Assembly: GCF_032884065.1 (NCBI RefSeq)
Contig: NC_088876.1
Location: forward strand, 682,001 to 746,000
Direction: 5' to 3'
Length of the DNA stretch: 64,000 bases
DNA from: Artemia franciscana
Lineage: Eukaryota > Arthropoda > Branchiopoda > Anostraca > Artemiidae
A program made the translations under genes and the position numbers. The notes below the pieces were generated by a model. The model was not told the DNA's origin and made no database searches. It saw nothing but the letters and a program-made list of their open reading frames with translations. Positions 1-13,636 of the stretch are shown piece after piece (within the stretch, counting starts at the first letter, position 1; each line of letters starts with the position of its first letter).

Positions 1-422
1 GAAAAATTAAAGTGCCGAATAGTGAATTAGAAGTTTAAATTAAATGAAAGTACCAGTGGTAATTTTTTATGTAATTTTGTATATTTTTCACTTTAATGTG
101 AAATACCTAGGATCAATTGAGAATTAAATATAATGGGTAAAATTGTTTATAATTTAAATAAAATCAAACAATTGGAACCAGGTATTCATGTGTCAACGCA
201 GTTGATGTTAAGTGCTGTATTTATATAATTTTTATAAGTGTTAAGTGCAAAATCCATACAAGGTGTAGGAAAATATATTTATAAATTTTAAATAATCACT
301 ATATGGTTATGGAAATAGAATAACTTTTTTTTTAATAGCCAAGAAGAACTAAAAATGCAATGTTTAAAGAAAGGGATTAGACTGATTGATGGTGACATCA
401 ATCAACAACGGGAAAGGGGATA
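1..422 (+). mobile_element. LTR retroelement, 3' internal region and polypurine tract (copy 1)
   Basis: Non-coding internal end of an LTR element, running into a purine tract (GGGAAAGGGGA, 410-420) just before the LTR. The whole stretch recurs at 8425-8848 with scattered substitutions. The tract context (a run of purines followed by TGTRACATA) also occurs at about 23210 and 46515, so it marks the 3' LTR boundary of one family. The upstream part of this copy lies outside the window. Confidence 0.6.
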
Positions 423-1384
423 CGTAACATATAGACCAGCACCCCCCTCTAAAATTTTCAGGACCAAATTTCTCATTCATACCCCCTTAGAAATTCTTAA
501 ATACAGGACCAAATCTATCATCCATACTCCTTTAGAAACTCTTAAATTCAGGACTAAATTTCTCGTTCATACCCCTTTAGTAAATTTCAAATTAGAAAAA
601 AATTTAAAGTTAAGTCTTATAGAACCTGGAATTTAGCAGTTATTCAATACTTTATGGGCTACGTGCCTTTAAACACAAGTCAAACAAAGAGTAGAAATGT
701 TTCTTTTTGAATCAACCAATCAAAATAAAATCTCTATTACTGGTTTATTTGACCCTTGTGTTTTTGAACTCCAAACCAGAAGGGAAATCCTTGTTACAAA
801 AATAATTCTTGGGAGTGGAGACTGGTCAATATATCATGATTGGGAAATACCTGCAGTATTGCAACATTTAGCAGTAGAGGTCACCTGCCAACGTCGTATA
901 CCAAGTTCTTGTTTAGAAATCCTGTTGGTGTCTTATATTAGCGCGACCTAGGCAGCTAGGAGAGGCAGTTTTAGAGTAGTCAAGTTCCAGTGTTCATGTG
1001 CACCCTTTCATGCTATAAATTGTTGGAGTTGTTTTATCCAAAGCTTTATACAAGTATGCAAATAAAACTTGTCTTTAATCATCTCTTGTCTATGAACTAG
1101 GGCATCAGGTACAGTTCCTCTAGTCTTTAGCTACGGTCCTAATGGAATCTATACTATTTAGGAGACCTCAAACATCACTGAGATGAATCTGTCTCCCAAG
1201 TTACTGGGGACTACCTACAAAGTATTTTAATTCTGTTAGCAATTTAGCTCCCATATCTCATATCAACATTAAGCTACCAAGACTTAGAAAAATCCCAAGT
1301 ACCTCACGGCAACAATTTCCCCGTAAGTAAAACTCACAACAACTTCCCACCAAACTCCTAAATGAAACCCCTCCCCCCGTAACA
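423..1384 (+). repeat. LTR of the env-bearing retroelement family (copy 1, 962 bp)
   Basis: Near-identical in length and order to 8849-9808, and partly repeated at 48152-48914. It starts at the end of the polypurine tract (CGTAACATA here, TGTAACATA in the other copies) and ends in CCCCCCGTAACA, giving TG...CA-type ends. A conserved TATAAA-like box (about 1013) lies 50 bp before AATAAA (about 1063), as expected of an LTR carrying its own promoter and poly(A) signal. Short open frames inside are not genes. Boundaries come from comparing the copies by eye. Confidence 0.6.
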
Positions 1385-1880
1385 ATAAGCCAGGAAGCAA
1401 AAAGAGACCTGTTGGTTTTACAGGCTCTCGGGTATTTAGTCAAAATGTTCCTATTGGGTTAGTTGGTCTATATGTAAGGTAAATTTTTTCATCAAATATG
1501 CACATCAAAATAAAGACTCACAAGATGACATCTTTGAATACAAGATGATGAATAACATCATAATCGCAGGTTACAACAATAAATGACTTTGTAGCAAAAC
1601 CATGAAACTTGAGTATCAACGGTCAAAATTGAAAGACCATGCAATGGTCCTCTCACAATCAGAATTTGACTTTGCTAATTTGTCAGGACTAAAAAAAATT
1701 CAGCAATTGTTTGCAGAAAGGAACATCACCCATTTTTTTTCCACCAGTGTCTGTGCGATAGGGAAATTCAGATACACTATGATTTTAAGTCAGGGGAGAA
1801 GAAATTCAATAATGAGGTTATTGATAAACCACTAGACTACATAAATGAAGCACCAGTTGTTGGACCTGGCTATGACATTG
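1385..1880. other. Unassigned sequence, no clear gene
   Basis: No recognisable domain. Short open stretches (1602-1835) look weakly exon-like on the plus strand but match no family I know. The stretch sits between an LTR and an AT microsatellite. Confidence 0.3.
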
Positions 1881-2126
<246 letters not shown>

Positions 2127-2268
2127 TCCACCATAGCCGGTCCCAAGTCCGGTTGCGAAAGGAAGAGGGTTGGACGATAGGCTTGCTACCTGTCCCTATA
2201 AAAAAAAAAACAGCAAATGAATCGTCGACTTTAGCCTCGGATATGACTACTACTTCCCTAACAACCTC

Positions 2269-3299
2269 ATGCCCCCAGACCCGATTTTTGACTACAAAGC
2301 AACAACTGAAGCTCGGATTTTGGAATGTGAGAACAATGAGCCAGATCTCAAAACTGAACAGAAGCTGAAAGAAGTGATACAGTACAATATAGACATAACA
2401 GCCATTAGTGAAACTAGATGGCTTGGTAGCGGGATGGAACCCCTACAAGATGGCCACGTCCTAGCATAGAGCGGACATGAAAACAGACGCCAAGCAGGTG
2501 TGGGTGTACTGATGTCACCCGCAGCTAGGCGAGGGATGCTAAAATGGACACCTGTAAACCAAAGAATTATTTACACACGATTTTGGTCAGCTCATGGAAA
2601 ACTCTCAATCGTTGCCTGCTATGCACCAACTAACGAAGCGGATGAAAAAGAGAAAGACATGAGACACTACAAAGTGTTGGTGCAGAATCTCCTAGACACG
2701 ATATCATATGTGTCGTTGGTGATCTCAATGCGAAAGTAGTATCTTGTCACAATTACTGTCCTGAAGTCATGGGACAACATGGAATAGGTGATATGAACGA
2801 AAACGGAGCGCTACTTGTCGACTTCGCCCTGAACAACGACCTTGTCATAGGAGGTATATTGTTTCAACACAAGACCATTCACAAATATACAAGGACTTCA
2901 CCAGATGGCCGCACGTGCAATCAAATTGATCACCTCCTCTTTTCACGCAAATGGCGGAAGAGTCCACTCGACGTGAGAGGCTACAGAGGCGCTGATATAC
3001 AATCAGACCATAACCTCATGGTTGCTAAGATCCAAATAAAGCTAAAAGCGACACAGAAAAACAATAAACCGACAACACCCAAACCCTTCAACGTTGAGAA
3101 ACTGAAAGACAAGGAAACAGCACGAATGTTCCAATTAGAACTTTCAAATAGATTTGAAGTCCTGCAATCGGAATTAGAACCAAGGGCTGACGTCGAACGC
3201 ATATGGGAGAAACTTAAAACCCCGCACAGAGAAGTTGCAGAGGAGAAAGTAGGCTATAAGAAGAAAAAGAAAGAAAGGTGGATTTCCGAACGAACCTGA
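2269..3299 (+). pseudogene. Endonuclease domain of RTE-1 (broken)
   Basis: This part nicked target DNA for target-primed reverse transcription. Visible motifs, in order and in different frames, are GFWNVRT (about 2310, the metal-binding Asn), ISETRW (about 2405, catalytic Glu), a YAPTNEAD loop (about 2620), a GDLNAKV-like segment ending in a stop (about 2720), and SDHNLM (about 3005, the catalytic Asp-His pair). The reading frame changes near 2340-2370 and stops fall at about 2469, 2739 and 3299, so no complete protein can be made. Its downstream neighbour is the reverse transcriptase of the same element. Confidence 0.8.
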
Positions 3300-3454
3300 A
3301 AACTAATTGATGCAAGAAAATCAGCCAAACTCTCCATTTTGTCGGCCTCGGACGCATCTGAATTAATTGTTCTGCCTCATATAGAGAAATAGACAAACAA
3401 ATAAAAAAGAGTGTTCAGACCGACAAGAGGCAATTTATTGAACAGAAAGCAGCT

Positions 3455-4680
3455 TTGGTGGAAGAAGCAGCAAATAAGGGAGATTCGAATACAGTCTATA
3501 GATTAACCATTGAGATGATTGGAGTCAAATCTAACAGGACTAATCTAGTAAAGGATGAGAATGAAGCCCTTTTGACAGACCCTTTGAGGATTGACGAGAG
3601 GTGGGCAACCCACTTCGAGAGCCTACTAAACAGACCAAGAATAATTAACCAAGATAAAATTCCTGACACTCCATTTATGATTCTTAATGTAAATGAAGAA
3701 CCACCGTCTCCAGAAGACATCATAGCCGCTGTCAGAAAGCTAAGGAACGGAAGAATGTGAGGAGTAGATGGCATTACATCTGAGATGCTGAAAACTTCAG
3801 TCCGCGACTGCATGACAGTTTGGGTTGAGCTACTAACTCAGATATGGAGTGACCAAAAAGTGCCCAGTGATTGAACCGAAGGAACCATTATTAGGCTCTT
3901 CTAAAAAGGCGATGCGCTTATTTGTGGCAACTGGAGAGGTATTAACATAATGTCGATACCTAGTAAACTTTTGTCAATTATTATACTACAACGCCTACAG
4001 CAGAAACTGGACCAATATCTTCGTGATGAACAACACGGATTCCGACCTGGAAGATCATGTGCAGACCTAATTTTCACGCTGAGAATGCTGGTTGACAACT
4101 CAAAGGAATGGAACAAAAAGCCATATCTTCTTTTCATTGACCTAGAAAAGGCCTTTGACTCGGTTGACCGAGAAATCTTATGGAAAATCCTCAAATACTA
4201 TGGAATACCCCCCAAGATATTAGAACTGATTATCGCCCTGTACAAAGAAACAGAATGCTGTGTTCGAATAGAGAACGGAGTTACAAGATACTTCAAAATC
4301 AAGACTGGTGTCAAGCAAGGATGTGTATTATCACCACTTATATTTACAATAGTTATGGACTAAGTACTCAGACAGTCTACGGGCTATGGAGTAAACGTCA
4401 ACAACAAAAAATTCGTAGATTTTGACTTTGCAGATGATATAGTACTACTAGAAGACGCCAAAGATCGATTACAGCTGCTATTTGATGAAATTTCAGAAAA
4501 AGCCCGAGGTCGGATTGTCGATCAACGTCGATAAATCAAAAGTATGTCCAAATCCGGCTCCCCCCCCCCTAACTCTTCAATGCTCCGATAAATCTGTTGA
4601 ACAGGTCCAAGAATTTAAGTACTTAGGAAGCTGGATAGAAAATACTGGCGATGTAACATTTGAAATCAAGAGAAGGATAT
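3455..4680 (+). pseudogene. Reverse transcriptase domain of RTE-1 (broken)
   Basis: Polymerase part of the same element. Recognisable pieces are the LRNG..GVDGI lead-in (about 3740), GFRPGRSC (about 4040), the motif A segment DLEKAFDSVDRE (about 4140), GVKQGCVLSP (about 4310) and [10 protein letters not shown] (about 4430), the last carrying the catalytic Asp pair in a shifted frame after a stop at 4363. Further stops lie near 3760, 3875 and 3903. The tail ([11 protein letters not shown]) ends in the AT repeat. Motif spacing is normal for an RTE-type RT, so decay is by point changes and small indels. Confidence 0.85.

Positions 4681-5212
<532 letters not shown>

Positions 5213-5250
<38 letters not shown>
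5213..5250. repeat. Short (AT)n tract after the SINE tail
   Basis: AT dinucleotides directly follow the CTTTA tail repeats. This may be the SINE tail or its target site. Confidence 0.85.
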
Positions 5251-6079
5251 AATTTTACTAATTCAATTCTTCAATTCCCTCCAATTAGATCAAATTCTTT
5301 TTTAACAATACAGCCTAATTATCGATTGGCTTAGGAGATTTGATTGGCTTAGGTAGCTCCTTCCCACTCCGCAGCCAGTTTTACCCCCTTCGGATGTGTC
5401 GTTTGTTGCCCCAGGTTCGTCCTCTGTGGCTGTCGTAATTTCACTGGAATTATTTTCATTTTCTCAACTAGTATCGTGGGCCGGATATCCCTTATCCGCC
5501 ACAACTTTTAGAGGGATAGCAATTGGTGTAGGAATCTTACGAGGAGCTTCAATGCTCCTCTACCACCATCAAAGTATTCCGCTGATAAGACAGATAGTTG
5601 TGATTGGCTTAGGAAAAAGAAGGCGGAGGTCTGGCGATAACTATTGCACATTAAGAAGGAAGGCGGAGCTCTGGACTATTGCTATGACTGTAGCACGTTA
5701 TAAAAATAAAATAAATTTTTTTCATCATTAATTTTGAAAGTACCAAATATATTTAACAAAATGCGATCTCTTACCTTGTCCAAAATCTACCTAGATTCAT
5801 AGCAAGATCCATACTTTGAACACACTCCAAAAAAAACAAAGACTACAATTGGTAAGCATTTCGATCACGAAATATATTTATATACGGCATTTAACTAAGT
5901 AAAATATGGTGTTTCCAACTTAACAACCGAACAAGGAATGAAAAAGAAAAGAACTTACAGAAATACGACGAATCCCAAAAAGTAGAACCCTTAAGATTAA
6001 GATCACAATTAGCCTTACTCTGTTAAAGAAAATGCATATATCAGCTTACAATATAATACATTGTGTATAATCAACGTAG
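5251..6079. other. Unassigned sequence
   Basis: No recognisable coding region. The motif ATTGGCTTAGG occurs three times (about 5325, 5342 and 5603). The open frame at 5396-5731 resembles nothing I know and is probably chance. Confidence 0.3.
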
Positions 6080-7370
6080 CAATCAGATCAAAAACAAAGA
6101 AAAGGATATTTTCGTACGTTCCCCCTAATGTATTCAAATAAACCTTTCAGTTATAAGGATCTGGGAAGTCAAAAGAAACGTTATTTATGAGCTAAAATGA
6201 CAGGTCGTAAACTGGGGCACAATAAACATGTGTAATGTTCAGGTTATACCTAAAAGCATACTAGAAAATAGCAATAAAAGTACATTCCTGCCTAAAAAAC
6301 AAAAATCGTGCTATCCAACATTCTGTCTCGCGTGTCACATGGGAAAAAACTAAATGTGCTGTCCCCTGCGCCGCGTTATGTCGTTATATCCGCTCCATAA
6401 AACAAAACTCAATGAGCCGTATGAAAATACTTAATACGTTTTTCATAATATAATAAACATTCCACACGTCAAACCCCACGACTACTGGCCCACAACCGAT
6501 AGACTTAGACACCTCAATGTCAGAAATTACTACAGAAACTATCCCTAGTGTATTAATACCAAATAACAACGATGAATTTTTAATAAAAGTAAGGCAACGG
6601 TACCGATCCACTAGCTGGATATGGACTTCTACAAAGAAAGGAAGAATACAAGTTAGATGGCAAATCCCTTTTATCGATACCGACTATGGTAGAATACAAT
6701 GTATGGATGGAGACAAAAAATACCAAGATGAAAATCACTGGAGAGAATGTTGGACTAAAGACGGTAAAAAAAACTTGCGCAACTATTCAATACAGAAATA
6801 CAAAAACTTAAACAAAGCACAACACATATATTTGAAGTATTTTTCCGAAGGAGTAAATATAAAAGATCAACAAGTTTAATCCCAATAGTAGGGGAGCTTG
6901 CTTCTCGTCTATTCGGTTTGTCCACCGAAGAAGATTTAAATATATTAAGAGATAATGTTAAAAGGCCCAACACAGCCATGAATACAACACTAATGTACAA
7001 AAAATACAAGCAAGTATCACCAACTATCAAAAAGATAAAATTGAGGCCATATCCAAAAAAATCTCAAGAACAGTCAAAACAATGAACTATTTAAAAATTG
7101 AAGTAGCTAGAGTAATCTCTGATTCCAGCCTAACAATGGTGTCACTCGAAATTGTTATTATGTCTTTGTTGAACTTAGCTACTGATGTCAGTTAATTTGA
7201 ATTCGCATTAACAGGAGGATCCCTTTCTTACGACTTAGTAGATCCCTTGGACCTAAAGAACATTCTAAACGAGATAAAAACTCACTTAACATTTGGTCTC
7301 CACTTACCAGTAGAACCAGAAATAGCTAACTTGTTCTTATATTATACCAAACTAAAGGTGAATTGAAAGG
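6080..7370 (+). pseudogene. Envelope-like ORF remnant of LTR family (copy 1)
   Basis: A degraded env-like reading frame shared by at least four places in the window. The N-terminal open part (6517-6879) precedes a segment reading IPIVGELASRLFGLSTEED (about 6885-6940, frame shifted), then a long helical region with conserved VISDSSLTMVSLEIV (about 7110) and LTFGLHLPVEPE (about 7290). The basic stretch followed by a hydrophobic I-P-I-x-G segment resembles the cleavage site and fusion peptide of errantivirus or baculovirus F-like envelope proteins; that family call is inference. Stops and frameshifts break it, so it is not a functional gene. A shared post-env segment and then an LTR lie downstream. 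Confidence 0.5.
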
Positions 7371-7679
7371 TGATTGAAAGGCTATGGCGCAAAATTATAT
7401 TACTTTTCGACAAATCATGCATTGGAAGTTTAAAAAAATGGATTCAAGTATGATCCAGAGTAAATTAAGACCTCTATGTATTCGTATATTTAACCACCCA
7501 TTTTTGTTCAGTTTTTTTATATTTACATGTCACCATAATGATATAGTATTAGCGTAATACACATAAGAATATTCTTAATTACTATATAACCTCATATACC
7601 TCACGTTACTTCGAATGTACCTCAAAAATTATTATACATTCAATTTCCCTTTGAATTTTTAAATAATATTACTGCTATG
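7371..7679. other. Internal LTR-element sequence, no gene seen
   Basis: AT-rich, no open frame of note. By position it lies between the env remnant and the post-env shared segment of the same element. Confidence 0.3.
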
Positions 7680-8424
7680 CAATTATGCTGTTATAATGAT
7701 GCTTCTTAGTCACGTTTCGTTATTACATTGGCCGACGATACGTCACAGTCAAAACTGAAAAACACCTATCATGATTAATCAACCGCCGAAAAACGCCCGA
7801 AAAACACATCTGATTCCACCAGAGTGCTATTACCCAAGTAACACCTCAAATAGCGCCATCTATTGTGCTAAAATCATTTTCATCTTTCTGACTGAACACC
7901 GTAGACTGGAGAAGACGTAACATCCAGCCGGCGGGTACAACCACCATATACCCACGAAGACCATATAGATGATAATCTATTTCAATATGGAAACCCAACA
8001 TCAGCAACGTCACAGACCTAGATGAAGATTTAGAACAGGACATCTTAAATCCTAATTTTATAAACTTATGAATCAACTACCAAGATAGGTCTTAAATACT
8101 ACCTCAGTCGATTGACTTATAAGACAATAAAAATAACGCTTAAAACAATACAAATGCAGAAGAGAGCGGGAACGGGACGGAAGAGCCGTAGTACCGGCGG
8201 TACTTTTGTACTTAAACTGCTGGGGATAGGTGTTCCGGGTCCCGCGCTTCCCATTTTGTAGAAGCGTAAAGAACAAAACAGACTTTACAATTGCTGCATT
8301 TCTAAACAACAAAAACACTTAGAGGTGATAGATATAAAAATGACATTATATTAGTTCAATCAGTAAGTAGGGCAAGGACACGATAATTGTGAATGATTTG
8401 AAACCAATATCCCTAGAAATAAAT
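7680..8424 (+). mobile_element. Post-env segment shared with 45360-45900
   Basis: Starts a short frame MINQPPKNARKTHL at 7771 that matches MINQPLKTAQINHT at 45452, in both cases downstream of the env remnant and upstream of the 3' non-coding region. The shared position suggests that the full-length element has a small extra ORF, or an exon of one, after env. I do not recognise the product. This copy has several stops. Confidence 0.4.
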
Positions 8425-8848
8425 GATGAACAATTAAAGTGCCAAATAGTGAATTAAAAGTTTAAATTAAATAAGAGTACCAGTGGTAATTTTTTTTATA
8501 ATTTTGTATATTTTGCAGTTTATTGTTAAGATACCTGGGATCAATTGAGAATTAAATATAACAGATAAAATTGTTTATAATTCAAATAAAAACAAACAAT
8601 TGATACCAGGTATTCATGTGTCAACACAGTAGATGCCAAGTGCTGTCATTATATAATTTTTATAAGTGTTAAGTGAAAAATCCATACAAGGTGTAGGAAA
8701 ATATATCTAAAAATTTTAAATATTCATTATAAGGTTATGGAATTAGAATAATTTTTTTGAATAGACAATAAGAATTAAAAATGCAATGTTTAAAGAAAGG
8801 GATTAGACTGATTGATGGGGACATCAATCTACAACGAGAAAGGGTATA
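8425..8848 (+). mobile_element. LTR retroelement, 3' internal region and polypurine tract (copy 2)
   Basis: Direct repeat of 1-422 with about 10 percent differences by eye. It ends in a purine-rich tract just before the LTR start at 8849. Confidence 0.6.
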
Positions 8849-9808
8849 TGTAACATATAGACCAGCCCCCCCCCCCTATAAACTTCAGGACCAAATCTCT
8901 CATTCATACCCCTTAAAATTCTTAAATACAGGACCAAATCTCTCATCCATACTCCTTTAGAAACTCTTAAATTCAGGACGAAATTTTACATTCATACCCC
9001 TTTAGTAAATTTCAAATTAAAAAAGATTTAAAGTTAAGTCTTATAGAATCTGGAATTTAGCAGTTATTCAATACTTTATGGGCTACGTGCCTTTAAACAC
9101 AAGTCAAACAATGAGTAGAAATGTTTCCTTTAGAATCAACCAATCAAAATCAAATCTCTATTACTGGTTTATTTGAACTCTGTTTTTTAACTCAAAACCA
9201 GAAGGGAAATCTTTGTTACAAAAATAACTCCTGGGAGTGGAGACTGGTCAAAGTATCAGGATTGGGAAATACCAGCAGTATTGCAACATTTTGCGGTAGA
9301 GGTCAACTGCACAGGGCGTCCGCCAAGTTCTTGTTTAGAAAGCACGTCTTGGACTTATATTAGCGCGACACAGGCAGCTAGGGGGGCAGTCATATGATAG
9401 TCAAGTTCAAGTGTTCATGTGCACCCTTTCATGTTATAAATTATCGGAGTTGTTTTGTCCAAAGTTGTAAGCAAGTAAGAAAATAAAACTCATTGTCTTT
9501 AATCATCTTTAGTCTATGTACTAGGGCATCAGGTACAGTTCCTCTAGTCTTCAGGTACGGTCCCAAGGGAATCTATACTATATCAGGAGACCTCAAACAT
9601 CACTGAGATGATTCTGTCTCCCAAGTTACTGGGGATTAACTACAAAGCCTTTTTATTCTGTTAGCAATTTAGCTCCCATATCTCATATCAACATTAAGCT
9701 ACCAAGACTTAGAAAAGTCCCAAGTACCTCATAGCAACAATCCACCTTAAGCAAAACTCACAACAACTTCCCACGGAACTCTTAATTGAACACCCCCCCC
9801 CCGTAACA
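8849..9808 (+). repeat. LTR of the env-bearing family (copy 2, 960 bp)
   Basis: Begins TGTAACATATAGACCAGC and ends CCCCGTAACA. It matches 423-1384 along its full length, including the TATAAA-like box (about 9438) and AATAAA (about 9481). Because copy 1 and copy 2 are both preceded by the same 3' internal sequence, both are 3' LTRs of separate insertions and not the two LTRs of one element. Confidence 0.65.
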
Positions 9809-10611
9809 GAATTATAACTGGCTGATAATTGAGACAAAATATTAATGACCCTGATTCATTTTCCAACAGTTACTGGCCACACAATTTACATGAAATCAAA
9901 GATTCACATCATCAGCTAACCCCTACAATTCAATATATGTGACAGAATAATTTCTAAAGAGCTTTGTTTTATTTCTTCTTCCAAATACTGTAAATTCTAC
10001 AACAGAAAGACATTAATTCATATTAGATAACTAATTTTTAGACAATTTTTGATCACATCCAATAAACTATTTAGAAGAATTTACTGGAGCTACTAGAATT
10101 TACTGTACCGTGTTAATTAATTAAGTACCGTATTAGTAATTTACTGTACCCTGACAAATCTTGGAAACATATGGATATAAACTTGGATATAAATTTTCTA
10201 ATCCTTTGAAATTCTCGCAAAAATCTTAATTTTTCTTTCAAATAGGACTTGAGTTCAACATTTTTTTTTAATTCTCACAAAAGTAATTCAGAGTTCCTAA
10301 TTATTGTGTAAACCCGACCCTGGTGTGTACCTGGGACACTGACATCGACATTAGGTTTATTTAATATACTTTGATATATACTTAGTCATGTTGGTATTTA
10401 ATAATATAATAGAATAAAATTGTTTCTTCTGTTTCAAATGCAGTGCTGCTAGCTATCATGCTATAATGCTACTTATGCTGCTACTATGATTTATTCCTAG
10501 TTTAACCAATTGCCGTTTCCTCCCCAATTGTTCATTTCGTGGAGTATTTCATAACGATCCATCCGTAATATTTTTGATTTTCCAGCAGTTATTTCAATAT
10601 TTATTCATAAA
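9809..10611. other. Unassigned AT-rich sequence
   Basis: I see no gene, RNA or repeat structure beyond low-complexity AT richness and short TTACTGTACC/GTACCGT-like words near 10100-10150. Confidence 0.4.
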
Positions 10612-10897
<286 letters not shown>

Positions 10898-11122
10898 TTT
10901 AGTATTAAAAGACTCTACGAATATTTTCGCCCAGCCTAACTTAAGACAACCTGTCCGCATATGTAATAAAAACCAAATTTGTAGACAGGCGAAATCTGTT
11001 ACAAGGCAAAAGATACTTTTTCAATCTAATTGGAAACATCTTTTTCATTGATTTCAAGTTGGTTTTTGTTGTTTGATTCACTGTCTTTTTTCCTCTCGTA
11101 CAGTTCACTTTAAAAGGTTAGA

Positions 11123-11700
11123 TTGTGTTGTTGTTTCTTTTTCCTATTTCTTTTTTTTTTAGCACTGAGGACGACTTGGCGGAGGTCCTTCTCGAAATAT
11201 TTTCTTGTTTTTCATATTTTGCTACTGGCTGATAAAATCCTCGTTTTTCACCTATTTGATTCTTGTGTTTTCATTTATTATTTCTTTTCTTTGTTTTCAT
11301 ACGTCATGCACAGCCAGTATAGTATCAGAAATTACTTACGTCAAGATATTTACGTCAGATATTTCGATCTGAAACAGCATTTGACCAATATTGTTTCAGA
11401 TTTATTAAATTGTGTTAAAAAAACACGCAAATCTTATTTGTCAATTAAATTTCATAGAATCTTGCAAAAGAAATTGAATTCTTCATCCTTCTATACGTTA
11501 CAATTTACACTTAGGTACACAATCTGAGGGCCCATTTAGATAGAGAATGGGTTTCAAAACTCTAACACATATTTTAAAAGACCATAGACTCAAAAGATAT
11601 GTCCTTAGTAATAAAATATCCAATTTCAATCTATTACATCAGACTTCATCCATTCCAGATTTTCTCTAAATTTTAAATATCTCACAAAGGTCTTCCTCCT
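11123..11700 (+). other. Unidentified ORF remnant
   Basis: An open frame of 134 residues (11123-11527) ends at a stop, and frame-shifted coding-like text follows to about 11700. The first third is hydrophobic and low-complexity; the rest is basic with a helical look (FDLKQHLTNIVSDLL). I do not recognise it. The region around 11165-11235 vaguely resembles the repeat region of Penelope-like elements, which I treat as a guess only. Confidence 0.2.
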
Positions 11701-12023
11701 TCTAATGTTTTTGCTTCTTGATCAGCAAAATTTGCAAATCAGGATCAAATGCGGCACTTATTGCAGCAGTTTTTTGGTTTTTGACAAAAGCTCCAGCTTC
11801 TTTCCTGGCGAGCCAATACAGATCGATGACCCGAGGAAGCAAATATGCAGTGTTGGAACCTATTACAAATGTGGAGGTAACTTTTGATATAACATAGATG
11901 GTGCACAAGTCGTCTTGTTTCATTCCATCGCGATACGAAAGAAAAAATTTAATGAAATCTGTTTTAATTTAGTCTTGAATATTGACTTAAGCAGACATCT
12001 CAATCAGATAAAAAACTATCAGA

Positions 12024-13260
12024 GTGGGAAGGATATGTGAAATGAAGCAGCATGCTAGTAATGAAGGAATACGGCTTAAAAACTGGTCCACTGGCGAAGT
12101 CCTCTATGATAAACTGCATTCGACCAGTAACGTCAAGGCTTTGAATTGCCGTCTAACGATATGTACTGCAAATCATATGAACACTGTTAAAGAAGAGAAA
12201 CCCATTAGAATTGGAAACGCAGTTTTGGACGTTATTGACGTTGACCAAAAAATTATGACCAAAACCAAAAAGTTTATTGACGAGTTCTATACTTCCTTTG
12301 AAAAAATTTGTGTATGAAGAGCATCTAAACCGTTGCAGTGAGATTAACATGCAGATCGAAGAAGCAGATGGTTACATCATGAAAACCAAAGAATTGAAAT
12401 ACGGTGCTAAAGTTGCCAGGAGGAATGCTCCAAGCTGTCCTGGACGTATCCAGTGGAAAAAAGATACATGTATTTGATAGTCGTCATGTTGGTACAACAC
12501 AGGAAATCTTTGAAGCCAAGTGTACCCACATACAATACGCCACAAATGGTGGGATTCTTCGATTAGCAATAACAGTGTTTCCACCCCATCAAAAAGGAAG
12601 ATGTGAATTTCGTGTGTGGAATTCTACTATGATTGGATATGCTTGCTACAAACAACCTGATGGCACCCTTCTTGAGATCCTTTCAACTTGGAACTGACTC
12701 AGGCTGCTCAGAAGCTTGGTTGGGCTGTAAATATATCAAACAAGTGCTTTAACCTCCCGGGAGTGTCATGCTTAAAATTAGACTGTTGTGGTTTAGAATT
12801 CAGTGCAATACCCTTCAGTGGTTGGTAATCGGATTCAAAAATAGGATCACGTGATTTAGGAGATAAACAAAGATTCAATCTCGCACCTGTGATGGCTGGT
12901 ATCATGGGCCTAAACATAGAAACAAACGAGAGCAATTGGCGAGACTTTGCCGTCAGCGAGCGCATAGTTTGTCGCAGTAGTTGTCGCTGTAGCGCAGTTT
13001 TCGGGAAGCAAAATCACCATAGTTGACCATTCGACAGCTTGCGAGACTTATTGAACATTTCAAGAGCGAGCATAAGGAAAGAGGTGGATGTCCCACAGAT
13101 TGGGTTTGGGTCAACCCGCCTGGATCATTTACAACTCCAGTTTAGCACCAAGAAGTTTGATTCTACTGGATAAAACTCTTGTACGACTATCAGGATCAGC
13201 CATAAAAGACCTATGCTACTTTTATCAAGTTATTTATTTTTAGGAAAAATATTTTGAGCA
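12024..13260 (+). pseudogene. Nitric oxide synthase, oxygenase (heme) domain, processed pseudogene
   Basis: NOS makes nitric oxide from arginine; this part would bind heme and substrate. Matches in order are RLKNWSTGEVLYDKLHS (about 12075), KKFIDEFYTSFE (about 12270), RRNAPSCPGRIQW (12418-12455, with the heme-ligand Cys codon at 12436), HIQYATNGGILRLAITVF (about 12530), FRVWNS and GYACYKQPDGT (about 12610-12660), GLEFSAIPFSGW (about 12792) and GCPTDWVWVNPPGS (about 13090). The frame changes at about 12300 and 12460, stops are present, and roughly 60 residues are deleted before GLEFSA. No introns separate motifs that are widely spaced in protein, so this is best read as a retrocopy. It continues in the pieces at 13637-14430 and 21790-22660. 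Confidence 0.85.
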
Positions 13261-13378
13261 AGGTCCAGATGTAGGACCAGGAAGCATCGATGTAAAGGAA
13301 ATTGCACCAGATTTTGCAAAAGAATGGACTAGACGTCAAGAATTGAGCCAAGGTGCGATTGAATCAATCAATGATTGA

Positions 13379-13632
13379 GCCTGTTCAATCAAGTATCAAA
13401 TTGGTTTCAGCAGATGCTTCTGTAGGACCTCACTAGAGTATTTTTCCAAATCTCCAGGGAAGGAAGTTCTACCTCTTAAGGTGACATATAATGAAGTGAT
13501 TGCGGGTAGCAGAGACGATGGTCCATGTCCGTCTCAAATTAGATTATCTTGTAAAGTTGTGTGCTTGAATAACCCTGTCTCGTTCGAGCCTGGTGTTCAT
13601 CCTGGGGTACTTTCAGAAAATGTAGATGAAAT
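13379..13632 (+). repeat. Direct duplication within the NOS copy, unit A
   Basis: About 254 bp repeated at 14071-14324 with fewer than ten differences by eye. It encodes the start of the NOS FAD-binding region (KVVCLNNPVSFEPGVH). Here it lies between the heme and FMN parts, which is out of order, so unit A is the displaced copy. Confidence 0.85.
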
Positions 13633-13636
13633 GTAG

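Larger units (their letters stand above)
2150..4680 (+). mobile_element. RTE-like non-LTR retrotransposon, degraded (element RTE-1)
   Basis: An apurinic-type endonuclease is followed by a reverse transcriptase in one direction, spread over all three frames with many stops. The single-ORF layout and motif wording fit the RTE clade; the clade call is by eye. The 3' end is lost: the thumb region runs straight into the AT microsatellite at about 4680. Confidence 0.8.

Noticed and set aside
697..951. Frames at 355-951 and 9121-9363 as possible genes
   Set aside because: They lie in LTR or LTR-adjacent sequence, are not conserved as frames between LTR copies, and match no family.
11840..11890. A second serine protease fragment (SVGTYYKCGGNF, like VGTHYKYGGTIL at 28935)
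   Set aside because: Only about 12 residues, too short to support a feature.
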